DNA of 64,000 nt from Sphingomonas adhaesiva (GTDB lineage: Bacteria; Pseudomonadota; Alphaproteobacteria; Sphingomonadales; Sphingomonadaceae), in contig NZ_JAQIJT010000001.1 of the NCBI RefSeq assembly GCF_036946125.1, positions 1,264,501 to 1,328,500 on the forward strand. The letters are read 5' to 3'. The translations under genes were made by a program, and so were the position numbers. The notes under the pieces were generated by a model. The model had not been told where the DNA came from, did not search any database, and saw only the letters and a list, made by a program, of their open reading frames with translations. This document shows positions 50,200 through 59,417 of this stretch, piece by piece. How positions within the stretch are numbered: the first letter of the stretch is position 1; the number at the start of each line of letters is the position of its first letter.

Positions 50200-50769
50200 C
50201 TAGGCCGGTTCCGGCCGTTCGCTCGCCGGAAATTGTCGGTAGAAGGTTGAAAGGCCGACGCCTAGCAGCTTTGCGACCCGCGCCGGTTTCTCGCCCACGG
50301 CGAGCAGCTTGCGGGCCGTGTCGATCCGGTCGGGCGTCATCACCAGCTTGCGCCCTCCCCCCGTACTGCCCTTTTCACGCGCAGCCGCCAGCCCGGCGAT
50401 CGTGCGCTCCTTCACCAGCTCGCGTTCCATCTCCGCGACCGAGGCGAGGATATGAAACAGCAGCCGGCCCGATGCCGTGGACGTGTCGAACCCGTCCGTC
50501 AGCGATCGAAAGTCGATCCCCCGCTCCGACAGGTCTGCGGCCAGCGCGATCAGGCCCTGGATCGAGCGGCCGAGCCGATCGAGCTTCCAGATTATCAGCG
50601 TGTCGCCGGCGCGCGCAAACCCCAGCGCCTCGACCAGCCCCGGTCGGTCGATCTTCGCGCCGCTCGCCTTGTCGGTGAACACCTTCTCGCACCCGGCCTT
50701 CGCCAGTGCATCGAGTTGCAGCGTTAAATCCTGATCGGCCGTCGAGACACGCGCATAGCCGATCAGCAT
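50200..50769 (-). CDS. serine recombinase (Tn3-type resolvase)
   Basis: This 189-residue resolvase has the catalytic Ser in MLIGYARVSTADQDLTLQ (about residue 10), LIIWKLDRLGRSIQGLIALA, LASVAEMERELVKERTIAGL and a C-terminal HTH (ARVAKLLGVGLSTFYRQFP). The start at 50769 is the usual MLIGYARVS start; the 63-residue extension upstream is not protein-like. All key residues are present, unlike the recombinase at 22718. It ends four bases after the GIY-YIG gene end (convergent) and may have mobilised the R-M island. Confidence 0.92.
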   Translation of the reverse strand: MLIGYARVSTADQDLTLQLDALAKAGCEKVFTDKASGAKIDRPGLVEALGFARAGDTLIIWKLDRLGRSIQGLIALAADLSERGIDFRSLTDGFDTSTASGRLLFHILASVAEMERELVKERTIAGLAAAREKGSTGGGRKLVMTPDRIDTARKLLAVGEKPARVAKLLGVGLSTFYRQFPASERPEPA

Positions 50770-50921
50770 CTTTCCCGTTTCCCCGTCGAAATCGGCAGTT
50801 TCGGAAATTGTAAATCGGGAACAGGTTTCGGGAAAGCGAAACCCGCAGGCGTCTGTCAGCGCGATCGGCACCGCAGGATTCCCGTCACAGGTTCGTTTGC
50901 GGGAAAGCTGATCGGCCAAAG

Positions 50922-52044
50922 TCAAACTGTGTGGATGGCCCTGCGCCGTCGCAACCAATGCAGCGTGCCGGTCGCGAACAACAGTGCCGGAACGAAGCCC
51001 AACACCACGGCCAGGATGCGCGTCGCCAAGCCTCCAACCGTCCCGTCATGCAACGTGCGAACCCAACTCGCCACGGCCGTTCCGATGCCGGCGTGGCGGA
51101 CATCATGCACCGCCAGCACCTGACTCGAAAACCGGTCGATGAAGACGTAGCTGCTCGGGAAGCGCCGGTGTGGATCGCCGGGCACCTGGAGGCGCACCCG
51201 GATTGGTGCATCGCGCGCGCCGGGCACATCGATGAAGACGATCCGACCACCCGGCACCGCTCGATGCGCCGCGTCGAACGCTTGCACGATACTCGTGCTG
51301 CCACTCAGGCCGCCAATGGATTTCGGAGCCGGAATGGCAGCAGGCCGCAACACGGCCTGCATGACAGCAGGCAGCGCGAGCAGCGCGCCAGTCGCGACAA
51401 GCACGAACAGCAGCACCATGCTCCACAGGCCGGACAGCTTGTGCAGGTCACGCAGCCGGCGGGTCGGCACGGCGTCGCGCTTAAAGGCGATTGCCTTACG
51501 CCAGCTTCCGCGCGGCCACCATGCAACAACGCCGCTGACCAGCAGCAGCAGCATCGCCTGACCAGCCCGCCACCTGACCGCCGAGGTCGCCAGCGAGCAG
51601 CGCCATGTGGAGCTGGTAGAGCCAGCTCATCAGATAGCCGCCCCACGGTTCGGCACGGACGATCCGCCTGCCATCGGGCGAGAACCAGACCATCATCCGA
51701 TCGGCGTGATGGCCATGTCCGGACGACGGGTAGAAGCGCGCCGGGATAGCGCCGCCCTCGCCCGTCACCTCGATGGTCCATTTGCCGGCGGGATCATGCC
51801 AGCGGGCGCGTCCTGCCGCCAGGGCACGGTCCCATACCGGCGATGCCAGGTCCGGTGCAGGACTGTCTTGCCCGACGCGGACGGCAGGGTGGAGCGCGGC
51901 GTCAATGCCGGTGTAGAACACCAGTGCCGAGCCGGTGAGGCCCAGCACCGCGAATAGCAGTCCCAGGCTCAATCCCAGCCAGAGATGGACGCGGCGCACG
52001 AGGATGCGCGCGCGCGATCCTGCCGATCGGCGGTGCGCGCTCAT
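50922..52044 (-). pseudogene. PepSY domain (iron-uptake associated) membrane protein, frameshifted
   Basis: Two frames together encode one PepSY-associated TM protein. The first (52044 down to about 51565) has ILVRRVHLWLGLSLGLLFAV and WGGYLMSWLYQLHMALLAGD. The second (from about 51554) continues with LLLLVSGVVAWWPRGSWRKA, the DLHKLSGLWSMVLLFVLVAT segment and a last helix. The break is in a GCTGCTGCTGCTGG run, where loss of one base would explain the shift. A sequencing error is possible. The start overlaps the receptor stop (TGATG), the usual order in siderophore loci. Confidence 0.8.
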
Positions 52045-53930
52045 CAGAACCGCGTCGCCAGCGCCACCTCGAACGATCGCGGCGCGCCGATATAGACGTT
52101 GGTGGTCGGGTAGCCGGAATATTCGCCGTAGAAGGCGTCGGTCAGGTTCCGGCCGCGCAGAGTCAGGGTCGCTTGCGGCGCGACCGGGAACGACAGGCTG
52201 GCGTCCAGCACGGTATGCCCGGCAACCCGAATGGTGTTGGCGGTGTCGGTGTAGAAGGCGCTGGCGTGCCGCAGGAAGCCGCCCACCGTCACCTTGTTGG
52301 CGATGGTGTAAAGCGCCGAGGCGTTGACCGTGGTTGAGGGCACATTGATCGGGCGGTTGCCGCTACGATCGATTCGCACGCCGGCTACCAGCTCTGACAG
52401 TTCGTCATATTGCGCGTCGGTGTAGGACACGCCCCCAGAGAGGCGCAGCGCCTTTACGGGGGAAACGACACCGGACAGCTCAACGCCTTGCGACGATTGC
52501 CGCCCGCCCTGCACGGCCAGCGCCGGGTTGTTGGGATCGCGCGTCAGAATATCGCGCTGTTCGATCCGGTAAGCCGCGCCGGTGACGCTCGCCCGTCCAC
52601 CCCAGGCGCTCGCTTTGAACCCGGCCTCGTAGGCCCGGCCCTTGGTCAGCCGGAACCGGCTGTTGGCGATCGAGGCCAGCAGGATCGAGGACACCGTCGA
52701 TCCCGCCGTCGTATATTGCGCATAGAGCGTCAGGCCCGGCGTGACGTCCCAGGTCGTGCCCGCCCGCCACGAGACAGGATCGAAGGTCGGGCTGTTGCGA
52801 TCGACCGCGCCGGTGACATCCTGGATCGTCGCGCGGTCCAGTTCCATATGGTCCCAGCGCACCCCGCCGACCAGCAGCCACTTCGGCGTTAGGTTCAGCG
52901 CATCCTCCGCGAACACCGAGGTCTGCTTCAGCTTGGAATCGAAGGTGACGTTGCCGGCGGTAAAAATCGCCGTGCCCGTAGGCAGGGGCACGATGGCCGG
53001 GTTGCGCACGTCCACTGCCGGGAGGGCCGAGGTGGGAGCCGTCTGACGCAGGCTGACGAAATCGGTATCGTTGTGCTCGACGCCAAGGCTGAAGCGGTTG
53101 CGCAGGCCCGCGATCGATTGATCGTTGCCGATCACCCCGCGCGCATTCCAGAACTGATGATCGTGCCGGAAATCCTGATAGGTCTGCCGGAAGCTGCTGT
53201 TCGGAAGCGCTGCGGTGGGCGCGACGAAGGTCTGGCTGTCGGCGAGCAGAAACGCGCGCTTCGCGGTGTAACCGGTCAGGTCGAGCGCGAAGGTCCACCC
53301 GCTGCCGATCGACCAGTCGAGCCGCGAGCGCACCGTCGTCTCGTCGGCACCGGAATAGGCTCCTTGGGGATTGTAGTTCCGGCGACGCAGCGCGCGATCG
53401 GCGACAAGGCCGTTCGCGCTCGTCACGGCATCCGATGGGCGCAGTGCATATTCGCCGGGGATCAGCGGCAGTCCCTGATAGGTGGCGTCGTAGCGATCCT
53501 CGAAATGATCGACCGCGACGAGCAGCGACAGACGATCACTCGGTTTCCACAGCGCGCTGGCGGTCAGCCCGGCCGAGAAGGTGTCGTTGTTATCGACGTC
53601 GTAGAGACTGTGCGACCGCTGGTAGCTGGCATCCGCCCGCACCGCGATCGTGGACGATACCGGCAGGTTGACCCCACCCGCCGCGAACACCGTGTCGAAG
53701 CTCCCGACCGACAGCAGTGTGTCGAGGTGGCGTTCGCCCAGCACGGGCTTGCGCGTCACCTTGTTGATGACGCCGGCCAGCGCTCCCTCGCCGTAGAGCA
53801 CCGAAGCCGGTCCCTTCAGCACCTCGACCCGATCATAGTGCCAGTTGTTGCTGTCGCGCTGGACGACGGTCGATGCCGATACAATCTCAGGCGCGCCATT
53901 ACCCTCATCGGCATCCCAGCGCTGATCCGG
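52044..53930 (-). pseudogene. TonB-dependent siderophore receptor, 5' truncated
   Basis: The frame encodes a receptor from the middle of the plug onward: NNWHYDRVEVLKGPASVLYG, then GALAGVINKVTRKP, a full barrel and a C-terminus PRSFEVALATRF. Signal peptide, TonB box and the first half of the plug are absent. Similarity fades near 53930, and upstream codons (to about 53990) look random. The first possible start (GTG 53822) would make a protein that cannot be exported. It is paired with the frameshifted PepSY gene, so the whole iron-uptake locus is decayed. Confidence 0.8.
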
Positions 53931-54138
53931 GCTGTGATGGCCTGATCCATCCGGCGAATTACACGGATGCCGTGCCGGATAGAGCCGGGCACGGCGCCAT
54001 CCCGCTACCGCCAGCGCGCTGAACCGAAATCCAACAGCATCCGCTCCTCTCTCAGCAGGGAGAACGTCTGGAGCAGCGCATCAGCGAGTTTCCGCACGGT
54101 CTGCCATCGTTTTTGGGAAGCCGCAGCCGGCGATGATG

Positions 54139-54546
54139 TCAGACGGCTTGCTTCAGCGGTTCCGGCTTCTTTCCGTCAGGCAGGGTTTCGCGCAGATGGT
54201 CGTGGATCGTCTCGGCATTGAACGGCTTGGAGAGGAAGGTCGCCTTTTCCGGCATGTCGCCGGGTTCAGGCTTCACTCGTCCGCTGGCGACGACGATCTC
54301 GATGTCGGACCAATGCTCCGCGACATAGCGTGACAGCGCAAAGCCATCCGTCTTCCCGGGCATCTCGACATCGGTAAAGAGCAGCACGATGCTCTCACCC
54401 TTGTCCTCAATAATGTCCTTGGCCTGGTCACCGTTTGACGCCTCCAGCGTGCGGAAGCCGACATCGCTGAGGATGTCGCTTGCGTTCATGAGAACTAGCG
54501 TATCGTCATCCACGACGACGGCGAAGGGAACGGTTGAGACAGTCAT
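54139..54546 (-). CDS. response regulator (receiver domain only)
   Basis: This 135-residue single-domain regulator has the acidic pair in VVVDDDTLVLMNASDIL, the phospho-acceptor Asp in LLFTDVEMPGKTDGFAL (about residue 59), the switch Ser in VVASGRV and the Lys in ATFLSKPFNAETI. It has no output domain. It is divergent from the HWE kinase gene 172 bases away and is its likely partner, as in sphingomonad general-stress or light-type phosphorelays. Confidence 0.9.
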   Translation of the reverse strand: MTVSTVPFAVVVDDDTLVLMNASDILSDVGFRTLEASNGDQAKDIIEDKGESIVLLFTDVEMPGKTDGFALSRYVAEHWSDIEIVVASGRVKPEPGDMPEKATFLSKPFNAETIHDHLRETLPDGKKPEPLKQAV

Positions 54547-54717
54547 GCTGGCGATAAAGCATGAAGGGCGCGTTGGTTCTCGCGCGGGGCGAGCAGTTAT
54601 TGGGTGTTCCTGTTCTACTCGCCACAATCGTTGTATAGAAGGCGAGCGCCGTATCCAGGTCCGGACAGCGTTGGCTCGAGTTCGAGCCACTTACTACGGA
54701 CCTACGGAGCCTGCCAG

Positions 54718-55782
54718 ATGATCAAGCCTCCAACCCATGCGGAACTGACCGACAGCCTCGCACGCAGCAAGGCGCGCGAGGCCGTCAGCCGGCGCGATGC
54801 GTTCGAGGCGGGAGCATGGCTGGCGGCGATCGTAGAGGACAGCGACGATGCGATCCTTTCCAAGACCCTCGGCGGCACCATCATCACCTGGAACGCGGGT
54901 GCCGAACGGCTCTTCGGCTACACCGCCTATGAAGCGATCGGGCGGCCAATCACGCTCATCATCCCGGAAGACCGATTGCACGAGGAAGAGGCGATCATCC
55001 GCCGCATCCGGGCCGCCGAACGGGTCGGACTGTTCGAGACGGTGCGCCGCCACAAGGATGGCTACCCGGTGAACGTGGCGCTGACCGTCTCGCCGGTGAA
55101 GAATGAGGCGGGGGACGTTCTGGGTGCCTCAAAGATCGCGCGCGACATCTCGGCCGCGAAGCAGGCCGCGGCGCGGCAGGACCTCATCATCCGGGAGATG
55201 AACCACCGGATCAAGAACCTCTTCACCCTGACGAGCAGCCTGGTCGCGCTTAGCGCGCGAGGCACAAGCGATGCGGGCGAGCTGGCCCGCGATCTTACCG
55301 CCCGTCTTCAATCGCTGTCGCGCGCGCAAGCCCTTACCCTTCCGAACCTTTACGAGGACGTCGTGACCGAGGCCGGCACGACGCTGCCGGCGCTCCTCCG
55401 CGAGGTCTTGGCGCCCCATGCCGACACGTCAGAGGCGCGCATCGGCGTGTCGGGCGATCCGGTTCCGGTCGGCCAGCACGCTGTGCCGACATTGGGATTA
55501 TTGTTCCACGAGTTGGCTACGAATGCGGCCAAATATGGCGCACTCGCGTCGGAGACGGGAAGGCTGCGCGTCTCTATTCAGGCCGTCGATGGAACGGCAG
55601 ACATACGATGGCAGGAAACCGGCGGACCCGTGCGGGACAGCGCCGTGCCGGTAGGTAAAGGCTTTGGCAGCCGCTTGGAGCAGGCGAGCGTTGTGACGTT
55701 GCGCGGATCGATCGAGCGCGATTGGCAAGACGGCGGACTCGGCATCCACGTCCGCTTTCCGCTCGATCAGATTGCCTACTAA
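54718..55782 (+). CDS. PAS domain HWE-family sensor histidine kinase
   Basis: This 354-residue soluble kinase has one PAS domain (about residues 40-155: AILSKTLGGTIITWNAGAER, LFGYTAYEAIGRPITLIIPE). The HWE phospho-acceptor box is IREMNHRIKNLFTLTSSLVA (His about 162), and the ATPase domain has N-box HELATNAAKYGAL, W-X-E in IRWQETGG and a glycine stretch GKGFGSRLEQ. No membrane segment is seen. The start at 54718 is the ATG before a basic helix. It probably phosphorylates the divergent receiver protein. Confidence 0.92.
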   Translation: MIKPPTHAELTDSLARSKAREAVSRRDAFEAGAWLAAIVEDSDDAILSKTLGGTIITWNAGAERLFGYTAYEAIGRPITLIIPEDRLHEEEAIIRRIRAAERVGLFETVRRHKDGYPVNVALTVSPVKNEAGDVLGASKIARDISAAKQAAARQDLIIREMNHRIKNLFTLTSSLVALSARGTSDAGELARDLTARLQSLSRAQALTLPNLYEDVVTEAGTTLPALLREVLAPHADTSEARIGVSGDPVPVGQHAVPTLGLLFHELATNAAKYGALASETGRLRVSIQAVDGTADIRWQETGGPVRDSAVPVGKGFGSRLEQASVVTLRGSIERDWQDGGLGIHVRFPLDQIAY

Positions 55783-55961
55783 GCCGATCGCTTGAACCCT
55801 ACGATATCTTCGGGGCCATGCTGACCGGTTTCCCGTTTCACCTTCCAGACCGTGCGGAAACTCACGGGCTGGCCGCCACTTGACGCTTCTCGCGTCCGGG
55901 CGGGTCAGAGACCGGTCTTATTTGGATGCTGACGCCGAGATGCCTTGATGGCCCGCATGTC

Positions 55962-56984
55962 TAGAGTCAGAATCGATCACGTTTGCACGTAGCCTGAGTG
56001 GCGAAGGTATTTAGCGCATTCGGTGGGGCGGAAGCGTTGAAGAATGTGCTTGAGTGCGTTGAGAATAGCATCGAACGAGCGTGGCGCTGCACGGCGGAGT
56101 AGTGCCTTTATCTTGGCGAAGGCCTGCTCGATCGGATTGAAGTCGGGACTATAGGGGGGAAGATAGGGCAGGCCCATGCCGGCCTTTTCGAGGCATTGGC
56201 GGACGCCGTCGACCTTGTGTGCGGCCAGGTTGTCGCACACCACGATGCTGCCTGGCGGCAGTTCGGGGATGAGGTGATCGGTCAGCCATTGCTGAAAGAT
56301 GCGGCCGGTCATGGGCGTGTCGATCAGCATGGGAGCAGCGATTCCGTTATGGCGCAGGCCAGCGACGAAAGTCGACGTCATCCAGTGGCCGTGCGGTGCC
56401 TTGCCCGGCAGTGGCTTGTCCTTCTGGCCCCAGCCGCGCAGCCGGGTCATGCTGGTCGTCGTGCCGGTCTCGTCGACAAACACCAGCGACGCAAAGTCGA
56501 GCCCGGCCTGTGCGACCCGCCAGACCTCGCGTGCGACCGCCACGTCCGGACGGTCCCGCTCAGTCGCGAAGATCGTCCTTTTTTTGTGCCGCAGCTTCAG
56601 CTTGCGCACCGTCTGCCAGACGCTCGCATAACTGACATCGACCCCGCGCCGGGCCAACTCGCTCCGCACCTCCGCCAGCGTCAGCTCCGGCGTCCCCGCC
56701 AGCCGCCCGCCGATCCACTCCGCCTGATCCAGGAGCTTCGAGCGTCGATCACCTCCCGTCGGGCGAGCCGCGTGGCTGCTCTCGCTTCGGTAGCGACGCC
56801 AACAGTTGCCGGCCGTGCTCGACGCCACGCCCACCTCCCGGCAGCTCCGTCCCGTCGCCATCGCCGCAACCATCCGAGTACGCCTTGCCCATCCATGCCG
56901 CCCTCCAACCCGGCTGGCAGACTGAATCAACAAATCAGAAACTTGTGAATTCCTGATGATTCAACCAGGTCGAATTCGACTCTA
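55962..56984 (-). mobile_element. IS630-family element with TA duplication
   Basis: The ends CTAGAGTC..AATCGA (left) and, reversed, CTAGAGTCGAATTCGA (right) are imperfect inverted repeats, each bordered by TA (55962-55963 and 56983-56984). A TA target duplication is the rule for IS630/Tc1-mariner-like elements. It lies between the HWE kinase gene and the glucose dehydrogenase gene. Confidence 0.8.
55977..56933 (-). CDS. IS630 family transposase (possible N-terminal frame defect)
   Basis: The 318-residue frame contains an HTH (GRSCREVGVASSTAGNCWRR), a second HTH-like region (LTLAEVRSELARRGVDVSYA) and the DDE_3 catalytic domain. Its residues are Asp in LVFVDETGTTTS, Asp in VVCDNLAAHK and Glu in YSPDFNPIEQAFAKIK. 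The frame begins with TTG. An ATG at 56892 in another frame starts MGKAYSD, the usual beginning of this family, but runs out of frame after TCGGATG near 56870. A short deletion there may have disabled the gene. Confidence 0.85.
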   Translation of the reverse strand: MLIQSASRVGGRHGWARRTRMVAAMATGRSCREVGVASSTAGNCWRRYRSESSHAARPTGGDRRSKLLDQAEWIGGRLAGTPELTLAEVRSELARRGVDVSYASVWQTVRKLKLRHKKRTIFATERDRPDVAVAREVWRVAQAGLDFASLVFVDETGTTTSMTRLRGWGQKDKPLPGKAPHGHWMTSTFVAGLRHNGIAAPMLIDTPMTGRIFQQWLTDHLIPELPPGSIVVCDNLAAHKVDGVRQCLEKAGMGLPYLPPYSPDFNPIEQAFAKIKALLRRAAPRSFDAILNALKHILQRFRPTECAKYLRHSGYVQT

Positions 56985-57000
56985 GACTGTTCGAAAGCGC

Positions 57001-57034
57001 GATGGTGCCTTATCGGAGAGATATCGGCACCATC
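57001..57034 (-). terminator. hairpin at the 3' end of the glucose dehydrogenase gene
   Basis: GATGGTGCC and GGCACCATC are exact 9-bp arms, the second overlapping the gcd stop codon. No U-run follows on the minus strand; a weak terminator or mRNA end structure is likely. Confidence 0.4.
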
Positions 57035-59417
57035 ACGGTAGTGCGTAGACAATCAGCGCATCGCCGGGACGGGTCTCGAACCGGGCATGGCCAGTCGCAC
57101 TGATCGCGACATACTGGCGCCCGCGATGCATGTAGGTCATCGCCGAGGCCTGGCCGCCGGCGGGCAGGCGTGCCGACCATAGCAACCGGCCCGATGCCGT
57201 TTCATAGGCCCGGATATAATCATCCTGCGTCGCCGCGATGAAGGACAGGTCGGTTGCGGTGGTCACCGCACCTCCCAGGTTCGGCGTGCCAATCGGGATG
57301 CGCAGCATCGACGGCAGCCCCAGCGGCCCGCTGTCGCGCCCCGTACCGAACGGCTGCGACCATAGCAGCCGACCGGTCGCGAGATCGGTCGCGGCCAGAT
57401 ACCCCCAGGGCGGCGCGATGCAGGGCACGCCGAGCGGCGACAGCCACATCGGTCGATCAACGGCCCATGGCGCCCCCTTCTGCGGAGCGACCGCCTGGTC
57501 GGGGCGACGACCGCCATCGCCGATCGCCGGTGCAGCGACCGCTGCGCGCGGGAACAGCTTCACGCGGTTGGGAAGGCGGCTGTGGTTGGTCACGACGATG
57601 CCGCGCACGGGGTCGATCGCCAGTCCGCCCCAGTTCAACCCACCAATGGTCCCGGGGAACAGCAAGGTGCCCATTCCGCGGTCGGTGGGTGGGGTATAGA
57701 TCCCCTCATAGCGCATCCGGTGAAACTGGATGCGACACCATGCGGCATCGATCGGCGTCAGGCCGAAGGCGTGGCGGGCGTCGATCTGCTCGGGATCGGC
57801 ACCTGGCCGTCCGGACAGGTTGGGATAGGCGACCGATTGCGGCTGGACTGGCGACAGCCGGTCGCCCGGCATCCCCCCGCCCGGCGCGGGACGATAGGCG
57901 ACCGGCCGCACCGGAAGCCCGGTCGCCGCGTCGAGCACGAACAGCGACCCCGTCTTCGTTCCCTGCACCACCACCCGGCGCAATACGCCGCCGACCGGGA
58001 TCGTCGTCAGCACCGGCTGCGCACCAAGGTCGTAATCGAACCGGTCGCGCTCCACGGTCCTGAAGACCCAGCGCGTCGCGCCTGTCGCCAAGTCCACCGC
58101 GACCACGGCGGAACTGAACCGATCGTCCTCGGGATCGCGGTTTCCGCCCCAGTGATCGTTGCCGGCGTTGCCGGTCGCGAGCAGCACCAGCCCGAGGCCG
58201 GCGTCGCCCGATATCACGTTCCAGACGTTGGGCGTCCCCTCGGGCCAGGTCGCGCCGGGGGGGAGCGGCGCGCGCGCGTCGGGCCGCTTGGCATCCCACG
58301 CCCAACGCAACGCGCCGGTGGTCGCGTCATAGGCGCGCACCACGCCCGACGGCGCGTCGCGCCGCTGGTTGTCGCTGACCTGCTGGCCGACGATCACCAT
58401 GTCGCCGATCACCGCCGGGCCGGAGTTGCTGGAGGCGTGACCGGGCTCGTCCAACCCCATGCGCCGCGTCAGGTCGACCGTCCCGCCCCGTCCGAAGCCG
58501 GTGCACGCCCGGCCGGTTCGCGCGTCGAGAGCCACCAGCCGCCCGTCGGCCACGGCAACGAACACCCGCGCCGCACAGGCCGCCCCGGCCGGAGCCGCCG
58601 CATTCGCGTGATAGCCGACCGCGCGGCAGGCGACCGAGAAGGTCGATTCCAGCGCGCGCGGCGCGATACGCGGCTCGTAGCGCCACTTCTCGCGCCCCGT
58701 CGCGGGATCGAGCGCGAACACCCGGTTGCGCGCCGAGCAGAGGTACAGGGTGTCGCCCACCTTGAGCGGCGTGTTCTGCGCGGAGAAGAAGAGACGGTCG
58801 CCATCGGGGGGCAGGTCGCCCGTATGGAAGCGCCATGCCTCGCGCAGGCCGCCGACATTGGTGGGGGTGATCTGCGTGGCGGGCGAATAGCGCATGCCGG
58901 CGTTGGTGCCGCCGAACGCCGTCCAGTCGGTATCGGCCGGGCCACGCGCAGCTGCCACAGCGTCATGGGGTGTCGTGGGCCGCTCCCAGAACAGCGCTAG
59001 GCCGGCCCCCGCCGCCAGTAGCGCCGCACCGCCGACGATCGCCAGCTCGCGGTCCCATCGCCTGTCCGCCGGAAACGACAGGATCGTGATGGACCCGATC
59101 ACCAGTGCCGCCGGCAGGCCGATCCGACCGGCCAGGTCGAAGCCCCAGGCAGGCATCCATCCCTTGCCCGCGATTTCCTCCATCGCCCAGATGGCGGTCA
59201 GCAGCAGGGCCAGTCCGCCCGCGCCGATCGCGCCCCCGTGGCGACCGGACCAGGCAGCCGCGCATCCCGTCAGGAGCAACAGCCCGGCGACGAGGTAATA
59301 GACCGTGCCGCCCAACAGGATCAGCCACGCGCCGAGAACCGCCATCGCGAGACCGAGCAGTCCGGCAGCCGTCTGCACCGCGAGGAACAGCGTGCGGCGG
59401 GGCTGCCGGCGGTTCAT
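57033..59417 (-). CDS. gcd: membrane-bound quinoprotein glucose dehydrogenase (PQQ)
   Basis: This 794-residue enzyme has five hydrophobic segments (about residues 10-140). An eight-bladed PQQ propeller follows: DTDWTAFGGTNAGMRYSPAT, GREKWRYEPR, FGRGGTVDLTRRMGLDEPGH, TPNVWNVISGDAGLGLVLLA, and blades ending W-type repeats such as GATRWVFRTVERDRFDYDLG. It oxidises aldoses, typically glucose to gluconolactone, in the periplasm and passes electrons to ubiquinone. The start overlaps the patatin stop (ATGA). It is the last gene of a cluster headed by cytochrome oxidase genes. A 41-codon stub of a paralogue lies at 6032. Confidence 0.93.
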   Translation of the reverse strand: MNRRQPRRTLFLAVQTAAGLLGLAMAVLGAWLILLGGTVYYLVAGLLLLTGCAAAWSGRHGGAIGAGGLALLLTAIWAMEEIAGKGWMPAWGFDLAGRIGLPAALVIGSITILSFPADRRWDRELAIVGGAALLAAGAGLALFWERPTTPHDAVAAARGPADTDWTAFGGTNAGMRYSPATQITPTNVGGLREAWRFHTGDLPPDGDRLFFSAQNTPLKVGDTLYLCSARNRVFALDPATGREKWRYEPRIAPRALESTFSVACRAVGYHANAAAPAGAACAARVFVAVADGRLVALDARTGRACTGFGRGGTVDLTRRMGLDEPGHASSNSGPAVIGDMVIVGQQVSDNQRRDAPSGVVRAYDATTGALRWAWDAKRPDARAPLPPGATWPEGTPNVWNVISGDAGLGLVLLATGNAGNDHWGGNRDPEDDRFSSAVVAVDLATGATRWVFRTVERDRFDYDLGAQPVLTTIPVGGVLRRVVVQGTKTGSLFVLDAATGLPVRPVAYRPAPGGGMPGDRLSPVQPQSVAYPNLSGRPGADPEQIDARHAFGLTPIDAAWCRIQFHRMRYEGIYTPPTDRGMGTLLFPGTIGGLNWGGLAIDPVRGIVVTNHSRLPNRVKLFPRAAVAAPAIGDGGRRPDQAVAPQKGAPWAVDRPMWLSPLGVPCIAPPWGYLAATDLATGRLLWSQPFGTGRDSGPLGLPSMLRIPIGTPNLGGAVTTATDLSFIAATQDDYIRAYETASGRLLWSARLPAGGQASAMTYMHRGRQYVAISATGHARFETRPGDALIVYALP

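Noticed and set aside
50200..50958. 252-residue form of the second resolvase
   Set aside because: The first 63 residues are not protein-like and lie in the probable res/promoter region; MLIGYARVS at 50769 is the family start.
54000..54138. possible small gene between the truncated receptor and the response regulator
   Set aside because: A short minus-strand frame (RWQTVRKLADALLQTFSLLR) ends in a stop but has no start of its own and no family; kept only as a note.
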